Notes: generated by a model from the sequence alone, not told the origin. Shown: positions 1 to 8,542, counted from the stretch's first letter. The stretch is 64,000 nucleotides of DNA from Cytobacillus stercorigallinarum (GCF_014836495.1 NZ_JACSQT010000001.1:806001-870000), one strand, 5' to 3'. Numbers and translations are program-made.

Positions 1-1
1 T

Positions 2-259
2 CCAACACTGACAGTTCAAGATCTCCCTCTAATGCTCAAACAATATTTACAAGAAGAGAAAGATTCTATTAAACAAACTGATCTTGCCCTGCGTCCAGCG
101 CTAGCTAAATTGGAGAACCAATTAATAGGGGAAGCCATCAACCAAACAGAGGGAAATATATTAAAAGCAGCTAAATTGCTACAAATCCCAAGGCAAACGC
201 TTCAATATAAACTACAGAGGCTTGAAGTGGCATCTGTTGAAAACCGCATAGATTTTTAG
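2..259 (+). CDS. Sigma-54-dependent activator, C-terminal end only (KamR/RocR-like)
   Basis: The reading frame is open to the left edge of the window, so only the last ~85 residues are present. They end in a Fis-type helix-turn-helix (NQTEGNILKAAKLLQIPRQ then TLQYKLQRL), the DNA-binding end of enhancer-binding proteins that activate sigma-54 RNA polymerase. A sigma-54 promoter and kamA follow directly, so its likely job is to switch on lysine catabolism. The PAS and AAA+ parts lie outside the window, so the effector cannot be read. A terminator hairpin at 345-367 closes the gene. Confidence 0.8.
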   Translation, partial: PTLTVQDLPLMLKQYLQEEKDSIKQTDLALRPALAKLENQLIGEAINQTEGNILKAAKLLQIPRQTLQYKLQRLEVASVENRIDF

Positions 260-344
260 AGAGTGCTGATTATCGCATCTAATTTATGGAAAGATAAAGC
301 TTCTACATAATAAACATATTCTTCTATGATTTCCATTTTATTAG

Positions 345-367
345 TGCCGAATAATCGGCATTTTTTT
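345..367 (+). terminator. Rho-independent terminator after the sigma-54 activator
   Basis: TGCCGA, loop ATAA, TCGGCA, then seven T. A compact intrinsic terminator separating the regulator from kamA. Confidence 0.8.
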
Positions 368-463
368 ATGGCCAATGATTGTGAAAAGCCCTTCTAGGGT
401 CTGTCCCTGCCATTAGTAGCCACGTTGTAGGTATTCGCATATCTTATTCTTAGAATGAAATTG

Positions 464-480
464 TTGGCATAGCATTTGCA
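464..480 (+). promoter_or_regulatory. Sigma-54 (-24/-12) promoter for kamA
   Basis: TTGGCAT-AGCAT-TTGCA matches the sigma-54 consensus TGGCAC-N5-TTGCW. The invariant GG (466-467) and GC (478-479) are 12 bp apart, the required spacing. Transcription would begin near 490, before the ribosome binding site at 504-510. A sigma-54 activator gene lies just upstream. Confidence 0.85.
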
Positions 481-517
481 TAATAAGATTGACGACTACT
501 TTGAAGGGGGAAACCAT

Positions 518-1933
518 GTGAAACAGTTTTTGTATAAGCCGAAAAGGCATTGGAAGGATATCGAACTTTGGAAAGATGTACCTGAGGAAAAATGGAACGA
601 TTGGTTATGGCAACTAACCAATACGATTAGAACGTTAGATGATTTAAAAAAGGTTATTCATTTAACGCCTGAAGAGGAAGAAGGCGTTAAAATATCAACG
701 AAAACCATTCCATTGAATATTACACCTTATTATGCCTCACTGATGAGTCAAGACGATCCACGCTGCCCGATTCGCATGCAATCGGTACCCATTTCAGAAG
801 AAATTCATAAAACCAAATATGATTTGGAAGATCCACTTCATGAGGACGAGGATTCGCCTGTAGCTGGATTGACTCATCGTTATCCAGATCGCGTCCTCTT
901 CTTAGTAACCAATCAATGTTCTATGTATTGCCGTTATTGTACAAGGAGAAGGTTTTCTGGGCAAATCGGCATGGGTGTTCCGAAGAAACAATTAGATGAT
1001 GCAATTGATTATATTAAAAACACACCTGAAGTTCGTGATGTCCTCATATCAGGAGGAGACGGCCTATTAATTAATGATAAAATCCTCGAATATATTTTAA
1101 AAAGCTTGCGAGAAATTGATCACGTGGAAATTATTAGAATTGGTACAAGAGCACCTGTCGTGTTCCCGCAAAGAATTACGGAAAATCTATGTAATATTTT
1201 GAAAAAGTATCATCCAGTCTGGTTAAATACCCATTTTAATACATCGATTGAAATTACTGAAGAATCGAAAAAGGCTTGTGAAATGTTAGCAAATGCTGGT
1301 GTGCCAGTAGGGAATCAATCAGTTATTTTGGCAGGTATCAATGATAGTGTACCAATTATGAAAAAGCTGATGCATGACTTAGTTAAGATTAGAGTAAGGC
1401 CGTATTATATTTATCAATGTGACTTATCTGAAGGGATTGGCCATTTCCGTGCGCCTGTTTCAAAAGGGTTAGAGATTATTGAAGGTTTGCGAGGTCATAC
1501 TTCAGGATATGCTGTGCCAACGTTTGTTGTAGATGCGCCAGGAGGAGGAGGGAAAATTGCCCTTCAGCCGAATTACTTGATCTCACAAAGTGCGGATAAA
1601 GTAGTCTTAAGAAACTTTGAGGGGGTAATTACGACTTATCCAGAGCCTGAAAACTATGTCGCAGGTAAAGCTGATGATTATTTCCAAGGTGTATATGGAG
1701 ATATGGAAGAGATGAAATCAAAAGTTGGCGTGGCAGGCCTATTGAATGATGAAGCATTTAATCTTGTCCCAGAAGGACTATCTAGATTAAATCGCCGGGA
1801 TCATTATGACCATGATCCATCTCATAGTAATTTGAAGAATCGTAGAGAAAAACGTGACGAGTTAAAAGAAAAGAAATACCAAGCAGAACAAAAGAAAAGG
1901 TCAGAATCGGAAACGGCAGCTTCTAATGAGTGA
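518..1933 (+). CDS. kamA: Lysine 2,3-aminomutase
   Basis: Radical-SAM, PLP-dependent enzyme that interconverts L-lysine and L-beta-lysine, the first step of a lysine degradation route. Visible are the CxxxCxxC iron-sulfur motif (CSMYCRYC, residues about 134-141), the SAM-contacting GGD, and the PLP-lysine motif PGGGGK. The GTG at 518 is chosen because AAGGGGG at 504-510 precedes it and the following YKPKRHW lines up with the N-terminus of B. subtilis KamA as I remember it; the product is then 471 aa. The frame also opens at a TTG at 476, but that codon lies inside the -12 element of the promoter. yokU follows immediately. Confidence 0.93.
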   Translation: MKQFLYKPKRHWKDIELWKDVPEEKWNDWLWQLTNTIRTLDDLKKVIHLTPEEEEGVKISTKTIPLNITPYYASLMSQDDPRCPIRMQSVPISEEIHKTKYDLEDPLHEDEDSPVAGLTHRYPDRVLFLVTNQCSMYCRYCTRRRFSGQIGMGVPKKQLDDAIDYIKNTPEVRDVLISGGDGLLINDKILEYILKSLREIDHVEIIRIGTRAPVVFPQRITENLCNILKKYHPVWLNTHFNTSIEITEESKKACEMLANAGVPVGNQSVILAGINDSVPIMKKLMHDLVKIRVRPYYIYQCDLSEGIGHFRAPVSKGLEIIEGLRGHTSGYAVPTFVVDAPGGGGKIALQPNYLISQSADKVVLRNFEGVITTYPEPENYVAGKADDYFQGVYGDMEEMKSKVGVAGLLNDEAFNLVPEGLSRLNRRDHYDHDPSHSNLKNRREKRDELKEKKYQAEQKKRSESETAASNE

Positions 1934-1943
1934 GGTGATAACA

Positions 1944-2234
1944 ATGCACAGCCATTGTACATGGTGTGATAGTAAACATATTGAAGAGAAAAAAGCCAGT
2001 GTGTTTTGGGAACTCCCCGATGGCTCAAGAGCAATAGAAATTACCGAAACACCCTCTATTTTATGTCACGACTGTGATATGGAATATCAACCAGATGAGC
2101 AAGTAAAAGAAATTGAAGATCAACTTTTTTTAATTGATACGAAAACAATAGATAAAGAGATTTCTTTTGCGGAATTGATGGCAAGACCGCGATTGCTAAA
2201 GAGAAATTATTTTGATTTCTCCCAGTTAGATTAA
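1944..2234 (+). CDS. yokU: YokU-family zinc-ribbon protein
   Basis: Small 96-aa protein with two CxxC pairs (CTWC near the N-terminus, CHDC around residue 45), which suggests one bound zinc. The YokU family is known for sitting beside kamA, and this gene starts 10 bp after the kamA stop, so the two are very likely co-transcribed. ATG 1944 is preferred over ATG 1926 because GAGGTG at 1932-1937 is ideally spaced for it and the upstream codon falls inside kamA. The molecular role is unknown; it may be an accessory to lysine catabolism. Confidence 0.8.
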   Translation: MHSHCTWCDSKHIEEKKASVFWELPDGSRAIEITETPSILCHDCDMEYQPDEQVKEIEDQLFLIDTKTIDKEISFAELMARPRLLKRNYFDFSQLD

Positions 2235-2302
2235 CCTAATGCTTGATTTGTTATTAACTTTCCTTCATGATGTAGAAAAACGGATTAAAGGAAGTTGGTA
2301 CG

Positions 2303-2521
2303 ATGGCAAAATCTTTTTACCATTTTTTAATGACCTACCGCCATCCTGAACCAAAGGATGAAATAAGTATTTTTGCAAACGATGCTTACCATGATCATAG
2401 TTTTCCTAAAATGTCTAAGAACTATCAAGAAATCAGTTCTTACCTTGAGTTAAACGGATCTTATTTAGCAACGATGACTGTCTTTGATGAGGCGTGGGAA
2501 CGATATAATAATAAGGGATAA
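2303..2521 (+). CDS. yozE: YozE-family (UPF0346) small protein
   Basis: 72-aa soluble protein with the family signature SFYHFLMTYRHPEPKD near the start, HSFPK in the middle, then SSYLELN and TVFDEAW. YozE members form a small SAM-like helical bundle of unknown function. AAAGGAAG is at proper distance from ATG 2303. It lies 68 bp after yokU and may belong to the same operon. The long hairpin at 2636-2688 ends the unit. Confidence 0.85.
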   Translation: MAKSFYHFLMTYRHPEPKDEISIFANDAYHDHSFPKMSKNYQEISSYLELNGSYLATMTVFDEAWERYNNKG

Positions 2522-2635
2522 ATGTTTAGTATTACCCATTTTCTTCCCCTATGATTCTATTTAATGGCGTTTCAAATAAGAAAGTAGGGTATTTCTAGCA
2601 ATACGGAAGTAATAAAATCTGGTAGAGTAAATTTA

Positions 2636-2688
2636 AAAAGTACCTTATAGAGTAGAGACGTCAAAGAATCTACCTATAGGGTGCTTTT
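2636..2688 (+). terminator. Long stem-loop terminator after yozE
   Basis: AAAAGTACCTTATAG pairs over 15 bp (with G-T pairs) with CTATAGGGTGCTTTT across a 23-nt loop. The 3' arm ends in a T stretch. It marks the end of the kamA-yokU-yozE unit. Confidence 0.65.
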
Positions 2689-3020
2689 ATTTATCAGTGA
2701 CTTTTGAGTATTGCCGACATGTTTTATAACCCAATCTAGTAACATAACATCTTTGATAAGATGGAGGATCATAATCATCATAAGAAGTGAATGACAAGAT
2801 TATATGAATTGTCTATATTCAAATATAATATTAAGAATAAATTGACAATTTTAAATATTTTTAATAAAATGTTAGTTAATCAACTGTGCATACACCCAAA
2901 TCTTCGTTAGGAAGGGTGATAGAAAAGAGAGATATTGAGAAAAAGGCTGTAGGAATAGGTTTAATGATTAACGCAAGTTTTGCTCTACACTAATCATAAT
3001 GACCACTATATCATTTTTTT
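2689..3020. other. AT-rich intergenic DNA, no gene seen
   Basis: About 330 bp between the yozE terminator and the duplicated control region of the GntR gene. No convincing ORF, ribosome binding site or structured RNA was found in it. Confidence 0.5.
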
Positions 3021-3023
3021 TAC

Positions 3024-3322
3024 CTTGTTATATAACGTCTACATACATGTATAAATGTGTGGGGGAGTTTGAAGCTACTAAAGCAAGTGGGAATTTAAAC
3101 TAAGGATAAACAAAACTTATTATAAAGCTTAATCCAAGTGTTTTCCAAAACATTTATTTTTTTGACTTGTTATATAACGTCTACATACATGTATAAATAT
3201 GTGGGGGAGTTTGAAGCTACTAAAGCAAGTGGGAATTTAAACTTAGGATGAATTAAACTTATTATAAATCTTAATCCAACTGTTTTCCAAAACATTCATT
3301 TTTTTTAAGTTTTTTATATAAC
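3024..3322 (+). repeat. Tandem repeat of ~142 bp, two copies plus the start of a third, before gntR
   Basis: Copy 1 (from 3024) and copy 2 (from 3166) are nearly identical. Both hold TTATATAACGTCTACATACA, a GGGGGAG stretch, GAAGCTACTAAAGCAAGTGG, and a distal TTTTCCAAAACATT. A third, diverged copy begins near 3308 and runs straight into the gntR ribosome binding site and start. The repeat unit is therefore the gene's own promoter, operator and leader, duplicated upstream. Confidence 0.85.
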
Positions 3323-3342
3323 ATCTATATACATGTATATAT
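3317..3342 (+). promoter_or_regulatory. Putative GntR operator at the gntR promoter
   Basis: ACATCTATATACAT (3321-3334), flanked by alternating AT. The same 14 bp occurs inverted at 7305-7318, before the acyl-CoA dehydrogenase gene. The repeat copies upstream carry the variant ACGTCTACATACAT at 3035 and 3177. The GTCTAnA core resembles the GTNTANAC half-signature of HutC-type GntR regulators. This is inference from recurrence and position. Confidence 0.55.
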
Positions 3343-3357
3343 GTGAGGAGAGTTAGA

Positions 3358-4164
3358 ATGACTATTAATCGTGAAAGTTATATACCTTTGTATAAACAAA
3401 TTGCGCAAGACCTTCAACAGAAAATAGAAAAAAACATCTTTGAGCCAGGTCAGAGATTACCTAGTGAACATGAATTAACAGAAGAATATCAGGTAAGCAG
3501 ATTAACAGTTCGAAAATCAATCAAACTTTTATTAGAAGAAGACCTCATTATCATTCAACAAGGAAAAGGTATGTATGTTAAATTTCCAATCATTCAAACG
3601 GACATTATGAACGATGTATTAGACGTGCAAAACTTTAGAGGGTTTTATGAAACTTTAACAGGTCAAGGTCTAAATGTGAAAATAAAATTAGTTAAATACG
3701 GTGAAGAAAAGATTTCAAAAAATATTGCCGAAGCACTAGAATGTTCGATGGATACTAAGATACGTACAATATACCGTATATTTTATTTAAAAGATATGCC
3801 GATCGCTTTTAACATTACCTATTTATCCCCTGAATTAGTTTTTACAGAAGAGATGATAGAAGAGGTGGAAGACAAACCATTAAGTACATTGTTAAAAACA
3901 AGCAAAGATAATTCTCAGCTGGGTCTTGAGGAAATAAGGTGTTCAATAGGGGTACGTCCTGTTTCGAATGAAATAGCAAATAGGTTAAACGTCCCGAATA
4001 ATCATCCTCTCATGACATTAAGCCGAGTATTTTACTATAAAGACGCTTCTCCTCTTGTAGCAGGGCTCATGTATCTAAATACAGACTGTTATCAATTCAC
4101 AATTAGAAGTAACAGTAAAGATAACAATGATAAGCCGACTTTAGAAATGTTATCAATTTACTGA
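3358..4164 (+). CDS. GntR-family (HutC subfamily) transcriptional regulator
   Basis: 268 aa. The N-terminal winged helix (residues ~5-70) shows the GntR pattern IPLYKQIAQDL, FEPGQRLPSE, YQVSRLTVRKSI and QQGKGMYV. A UTRA effector domain (~90-245) follows, with the usual paired motifs around IYRIFYLKDMPIAF and LSRVFYYKDASPL. UTRA domains bind small acids or sugars. ATG 3358 is chosen because GTGAGGAGAG at 3343-3352 is the ribosome binding site, whereas the in-frame GTG at 3343 lies inside it. It is the first gene of the carboxylate/acyl-CoA island and probably controls it through the elements at 3321 and 7305. Confidence 0.88.
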   Translation: MTINRESYIPLYKQIAQDLQQKIEKNIFEPGQRLPSEHELTEEYQVSRLTVRKSIKLLLEEDLIIIQQGKGMYVKFPIIQTDIMNDVLDVQNFRGFYETLTGQGLNVKIKLVKYGEEKISKNIAEALECSMDTKIRTIYRIFYLKDMPIAFNITYLSPELVFTEEMIEEVEDKPLSTLLKTSKDNSQLGLEEIRCSIGVRPVSNEIANRLNVPNNHPLMTLSRVFYYKDASPLVAGLMYLNTDCYQFTIRSNSKDNNDKPTLEMLSIY

Positions 4165-4200
4165 TAAAAAATAAATTTAAAATAAGGGGGGAGTATTTTA

Positions 4201-5220
4201 ATGAGAAAAATGAAAGCGTGTTCATTCTTTGTTATTTTGCTAGTTACATTAGTAATGCTAGTTTTATCTGCGTGTAATTCATCAGATGTTGCATCTTCGT
4301 CTGAGAAAGAAAAAGGAGAAAATGAGGGTTTACCACAGAATTATCCTAATAAATCTATTGATGCACTTGTTGGTTTTGCTCCTGGTGGTGGTCAAGACCT
4401 AATTATGCGTACAACAGCACAAATTTTTAATGATGAAGAGATGATAAACCAATCTTTTGTCATCACAAACAAAACAGGTGCTGGAGGTCGTATTGCAAGT
4501 GAAGAATTAGCGAGGCAAAAAGGTGATCCATACAAGTTAATAGTGGTCCCTGAATATGGTCCAGGTTGGGACCCAAGGCTTAATTTAAAGTTTTCTGATT
4601 TTCAACCAATTGCTTCCCTGGCTACTAGTGAACTATTTATCTATGTCCACAAAGATTCCCCATATGAAACGATAGAGGAGTTATTAAGTTCATTAAAATC
4701 GGAGAAAGATGTAACTATTGGTACGCTCGGTCCAATTGATGGTGGTGAAGCCTTTAAATGGGATCTGATTAAACAAGGCGCAGGTATTGATAAATTAAAC
4801 TTCGTTCCAATGGAAGGAGCTTCTGAAGGGTTAACGGCTGTACTAGGTGGCCAAATTGATACGACGTTAGGTGTACTTCCATTAATTAATGACTATATCA
4901 AGACAGGTGAAGTGCGCGTGTTAGCTGTCCTTTCAGACGAACGCTCCAAAGATTTACCAGATGTCCCTACTTTAAAAGAATCAGGAGTGGAAGTTGCTTT
5001 CCATCGATATACAGGAATTTGGACAGGAGGAGACGTTTCAGATGAAGTTGTTAATTATTGGGCAGAAAACCTTAAGAAAATGACTGAAACAGATAGGTGG
5101 AAAACATTTTTAAAGAACCGTGGATTGTCTTCTTATTATTTAAATACAGAAGAATATACAAAGTTAATTGAGGAAGAGGGGATAGAATTTAAAAAATATT
5201 TAGAAAATTTGGAAAAATAA
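4201..5220 (+). CDS. tctC: TctC-like tricarboxylate-transporter solute-binding lipoprotein
   Basis: 339 aa with a lipoprotein signal: positively charged start, hydrophobic run, lipobox LSAC at about residues 22-25. The mature part begins with the Bug/TctC pattern YPNKSIDALVGFAPGGGQDL and has GAGGRIASEELARQKGDPYK. It should capture a carboxylate outside the membrane and hand it to TctA/TctB. AAGGGGGGAGTATTTTA precedes the ATG. It lies 36 bp after gntR, and tctB and tctA follow. Binding proteins of this family vary widely in ligand, so tricarboxylate is not assured. Confidence 0.88.
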   Translation: MRKMKACSFFVILLVTLVMLVLSACNSSDVASSSEKEKGENEGLPQNYPNKSIDALVGFAPGGGQDLIMRTTAQIFNDEEMINQSFVITNKTGAGGRIASEELARQKGDPYKLIVVPEYGPGWDPRLNLKFSDFQPIASLATSELFIYVHKDSPYETIEELLSSLKSEKDVTIGTLGPIDGGEAFKWDLIKQGAGIDKLNFVPMEGASEGLTAVLGGQIDTTLGVLPLINDYIKTGEVRVLAVLSDERSKDLPDVPTLKESGVEVAFHRYTGIWTGGDVSDEVVNYWAENLKKMTETDRWKTFLKNRGLSSYYLNTEEYTKLIEEEGIEFKKYLENLEK

Positions 5221-5279
5221 TCAAAATTTAGATGTAAATAATTTATTTTAATTAGTAGTTCCTCAAAAGGAGGTTTCAC

Positions 5280-5732
5280 ATGTTCGTTGAGCGCTATTTT
5301 GGTTTCTTTTTACTGTTTGTTTGTACTGTTTTTCTCATCATGTCGTTTGGTTTACCAGTATATTCGACTAATCTGGGAGCAGTAGGCGCAGGGCTTTTCC
5401 CACGGATCATTTCAATTTTATTATTCCTTTTTCTTTGCTTCCACCTTTTTCAGATAATGAGATTAAAGAAAAAAGAGGCAGAGGAGCAGGTGGATAAAAA
5501 AACCCGATTTCAACAAATTTTCCTTATCGTCTTTCTGGTAGTGACAATTGGATTATCGTACGTTATTGGAATGCTAGCAAGTATAGGGGTTTTTATGTTC
5601 ACCATTTTAGCATTTGTACAGAAAATACCTTGGTTTAAAGCATTTACCTTTACCATTGTCGTTTTAATTATGATGTATGTGATTTTTGAATTGTGGTTAG
5701 ACAGTCCGTTGCCATTGGGAATCTTTGGATGA
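5280..5732 (+). CDS. tctB: TctB-like small membrane subunit
   Basis: 150 aa with about four hydrophobic segments, typical of the TctB subunit of tripartite tricarboxylate transporters. The first segment starts at about residue 7; GLFPRIISILL is a family-like stretch. Starts at ATG 5280 behind AAAGGAGGTTTCAC, an excellent ribosome binding site. It sits between the binding protein and the large TctA permease, the usual order. Confidence 0.85.
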   Translation: MFVERYFGFFLLFVCTVFLIMSFGLPVYSTNLGAVGAGLFPRIISILLFLFLCFHLFQIMRLKKKEAEEQVDKKTRFQQIFLIVFLVVTIGLSYVIGMLASIGVFMFTILAFVQKIPWFKAFTFTIVVLIMMYVIFELWLDSPLPLGIFG

Positions 5733-5760
5733 AAAATGATTGATTTTTGGGGGTGAGAAT

Positions 5761-7266
5761 TTGTTATCGGAATTATTAACTGGATTTACTACGATGCTTT
5801 CAAGTCCAGAAGCAATGCTCTGGTGTTTAATTGGCGTAACTTTAGGCACAATCATCGGTGCATTACCTGGCTTGGGTCCTATTACCGGCATGGCCCTTCT
5901 TTTACCTTTAACGTTTAAGATGGACCAGTTAAGTTCTTTAATTTTATTAATGAGTATTTATTTAGGATCGATGTATGGGGGACGGATTAGTTCAATCTTA
6001 ATTAACGTACCTGGTGATGGTGGCGCCATTGTGACAACATTCGATGGTTACCCATTGGCGAGAAAAGGAAAAGCGGGGTATGCCTTAACATTAAGCGCGA
6101 TTGCCTCTTTTGTTGGGGGAGTTTTTGGGTTTGTGGGAATGGTATTTTTGACCACTATCCTTGCTAGATATGCACTTATGTTCGGACCTGCTGAATATTT
6201 TTCACTCATCTTATTTACGTTAATTGTAGCTTGTGGATTAACGCAGAAAAACCCATTAAAACCAATAATCGCCACATTGTTAGGTCTATTACTATCCACA
6301 ATCGGAACAGATATGGTTACAGGTGAGGAACGGTTAACTTTTGGCTTTGTTGAATTATGGGATGGAATGAACATCGCTGTCATCGGTATCGGGCTTTTTG
6401 GAATTTCAGAAGTACTGTTTAGGCTTGAAGAGAAAGCAACTACAAGAGGGATGAAGACAAATATAAAATTCTCCTCTTTATTTCCAAAAGTAAGTGAGGT
6501 TGTTAGTAACACGGGTTCGATGATAAGAGGGTCAATTATCGGATTTATCGTGGGCGTTTTACCGGGACCTGGTGCTCTCCTTTCCACGTTTTTGTCTTAT
6601 ACTGTCGAGAAAAAAATGTCGAAGAAACCTGATGAGTTTGGCAAAGGTGCTCCTGCTGGATTGAGTGGTCCAGAAGCTTCCAATAATGCGTCAGTAGGTG
6701 GTGCACTTATTCCTACATTTGCTTTAGGTATACCTGGTTCCGCTTCTGCAGCCATATTGATGGGTGGACTCCTTATGGTTGGCTTACAGCCTGGGCCGCT
6801 TCTATTTGAAAATTCTTCAACCATCGTGTGGGCATCTTTTGCAGGCTTTTTCATTGCAAATGTATTGCTATTAATATTAAACGTTGCCTTTGTGCCTGCC
6901 TTTGCCTTGTTAATCCAAAAAATTGAACTATTCCTAGTCCCATTTATTGCCGCATTTTGTTTTATTGGTGTTTATATGATTAATTATAGTTTTTTTGATA
7001 TCTGGCTTATGATCATTTTTGGCTTGGTTGGATATTTTTTTAGAAAAACGAATTTCCCTTTAGCTCCGTTCTTTTTTGCCTTTATTTTAGGACCAATGCT
7101 TGAGGATAATCTTAGGAAGGCAATCTTAACAGCCACAGGAGATTTAACCGTATTCTTTAAAAGCCCGATCTCACTATTTTTCCTAATAGCAACAGCTATC
7201 GTTCTAGTACTTCCACATATGAGGAAAAATAAAACAGAAATAAAATCTTCTTCTAAACACATGTAA
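5761..7266 (+). CDS. tctA: TctA-like large permease subunit
   Basis: 501 aa, about 11-12 membrane segments. It carries the TctA signatures GVTLGTIIGALPGLGPITGM near the N-terminus and GFIVGVLPGPGALLSTF at mid-length, the two glycine-proline-rich loops, plus GKGAPAGLSGPEASNNA. TTG 5761 is chosen because GGGGGTG at 5749-5755 is well placed; the in-frame TTG at 5740 has no such site. Sodium- or proton-driven uptake of a carboxylate is the expected function. About 80 bp separate it from the dehydrogenase gene, with a control element between. Confidence 0.9.
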   Translation: MLSELLTGFTTMLSSPEAMLWCLIGVTLGTIIGALPGLGPITGMALLLPLTFKMDQLSSLILLMSIYLGSMYGGRISSILINVPGDGGAIVTTFDGYPLARKGKAGYALTLSAIASFVGGVFGFVGMVFLTTILARYALMFGPAEYFSLILFTLIVACGLTQKNPLKPIIATLLGLLLSTIGTDMVTGEERLTFGFVELWDGMNIAVIGIGLFGISEVLFRLEEKATTRGMKTNIKFSSLFPKVSEVVSNTGSMIRGSIIGFIVGVLPGPGALLSTFLSYTVEKKMSKKPDEFGKGAPAGLSGPEASNNASVGGALIPTFALGIPGSASAAILMGGLLMVGLQPGPLLFENSSTIVWASFAGFFIANVLLLILNVAFVPAFALLIQKIELFLVPFIAAFCFIGVYMINYSFFDIWLMIIFGLVGYFFRKTNFPLAPFFFAFILGPMLEDNLRKAILTATGDLTVFFKSPISLFFLIATAIVLVLPHMRKNKTEIKSSSKHM

Positions 7267-7300
7267 ATAAAAAAGGCAATCATCATCGTTTGGTTTTATA

Positions 7301-7330
7301 TAGGATGTATATAGATGTCTACACATAATT
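7301..7330 (+). promoter_or_regulatory. Putative GntR operator before the acyl-CoA dehydrogenase gene
   Basis: ATGTATATAGATGT (7305-7318) is the exact reverse complement of the element at 3321-3334. It runs into GTCTACAC (7317-7324), which fits the GTNTANAC signature of HutC-type GntR proteins. This suggests the second half of the island has its own promoter under the same regulator. Confidence 0.55.
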
Positions 7331-7344
7331 AGGGGGGAGTATAT

Positions 7345-8514
7345 ATGGTTATAACGAGTGAATCACAAGAATTAGTTACTAAAATGCGTGAATTTATTTA
7401 TAATGAGCTGCTTCCATATGAAAAAGCAATGAATATTAAAACGGAAGAGCTCGTTCCGACCGAAGCGATTCAATGGGTGAGAAATAGAGCCATTGAATTA
7501 GGTTTTTATGGGATTACTCTACCAAACGATTATGGTGGTCAAAATGTAAGTTTAAAAGAGTTATGTTTGCTGAAAGAAGAACTAGCTCGGTCAGGATCTG
7601 CTTTATGGGGATTTGTTTTAGGTGAAAAAGGCGGTGTCTTAAGAATTGGGCAGATGCTTGAATCATTCACAAAAGAACAGATTGAAAAGTATGTCAATCC
7701 ATTAATTAAAGGGGAAACGAGTTGTTGTTTCGCTTTAACTGAGCCGGGAGCAGGTTCAGATGCAAAGGCCATCCAAACGACAGCTGTCAAAGATGGAGAT
7801 GAGTACATTTTAAATGGCATAAAGCACTTTATTAGTGCAGCACCTTATTCCGATTTTGCTATTGTGATCTGCAAAGAAGTCGTTGAAGGAAAATTTGCTG
7901 GCATAACCGCATTTTTAGTTGATAGAAAAACAAATGAAAAACCGGGCTATGAATTAGGGGAAACACAAATTCCCATTTCAGGAGAGCATGGAACAGGGGA
8001 ACTGATTTTCAATAATTGTCGAGTACCTTCTGAAAATATCCTTGGAGAATCAGGGAAAGGATTTTTACTTGGAATAAAGAGGATCAGTCAAAATCGAGCC
8101 ATTTGGGGTGTTACATATATTGGGGTGGCTCAAAGAGCATTAGATTTATCAATTAAACGTGCAAATGAACGTAAGCAGTTTGGACAGTCAATCGGTGAGT
8201 TTCAAGCTATTCAACATATGCTAGCAGATATGGCGACAGAAATTTATGCTGCAAGATGTATGGTGTACGATGCTATCGAAAAACTTGAGAATGGGGAAGG
8301 TGACCGAGCAACTGCTTCAATGGTAAAGCTGTTTACATCTGAAGTGGCTGGACGTGTGTTGGACAAAGCAGTGCAAATTTTCGGCGGTCAAGGGCTTATG
8401 AAAGGCCATCCAATTGAACAAATGTATCGTACCGTAAGAATGTTTAGAGTCTTAACTGGTACTTCCGAAATTCAGAGAAATACAATCGCGAAAGAATTGT
8501 TACAGGTGAAGTGA
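7345..8514 (+). CDS. Acyl-CoA dehydrogenase family protein
   Basis: 389 aa, the standard length. FAD/substrate signatures are present: CFALTEPGAGSD, GIKHFISAA, GKGFLLGIKRIS, RKQFGQSIGEFQ and GGQGLMKGHPIEQMYRTVR. It should introduce a double bond into an acyl-CoA and pass electrons to ETF. The segment that reads YEGT in medium-chain enzymes reads LTGT here, so the usual catalytic Glu is absent at that place; some subfamilies carry the base elsewhere. GGGGGGAGTATAT precedes ATG 7345, a leader very like that of tctC. The acyl-CoA synthetase gene follows after 28 bp. Confidence 0.85.
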   Translation: MVITSESQELVTKMREFIYNELLPYEKAMNIKTEELVPTEAIQWVRNRAIELGFYGITLPNDYGGQNVSLKELCLLKEELARSGSALWGFVLGEKGGVLRIGQMLESFTKEQIEKYVNPLIKGETSCCFALTEPGAGSDAKAIQTTAVKDGDEYILNGIKHFISAAPYSDFAIVICKEVVEGKFAGITAFLVDRKTNEKPGYELGETQIPISGEHGTGELIFNNCRVPSENILGESGKGFLLGIKRISQNRAIWGVTYIGVAQRALDLSIKRANERKQFGQSIGEFQAIQHMLADMATEIYAARCMVYDAIEKLENGEGDRATASMVKLFTSEVAGRVLDKAVQIFGGQGLMKGHPIEQMYRTVRMFRVLTGTSEIQRNTIAKELLQVK

Positions 8515-8542
8515 AAAATAAAATAAAGGATAGGTGATACGG

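Noticed and set aside
3024..3322. CRISPR array
   Set aside because: The repeats are ~142 bp tandem units with no short repeat-spacer pattern and no cas genes; they are duplicated control DNA.
6048..6587. 179-aa minus-strand frame inside tctA
   Set aside because: Shadow of a membrane-protein gene; no ribosome site and the plus strand encodes an intact TctA.
3358..7266. Citrate-specific transporter (CitMHS or two-component-regulated Tct)
   Set aside because: The regulator is GntR-type, not a CitB-type response regulator, and the CoA-linked neighbours argue for another acid.
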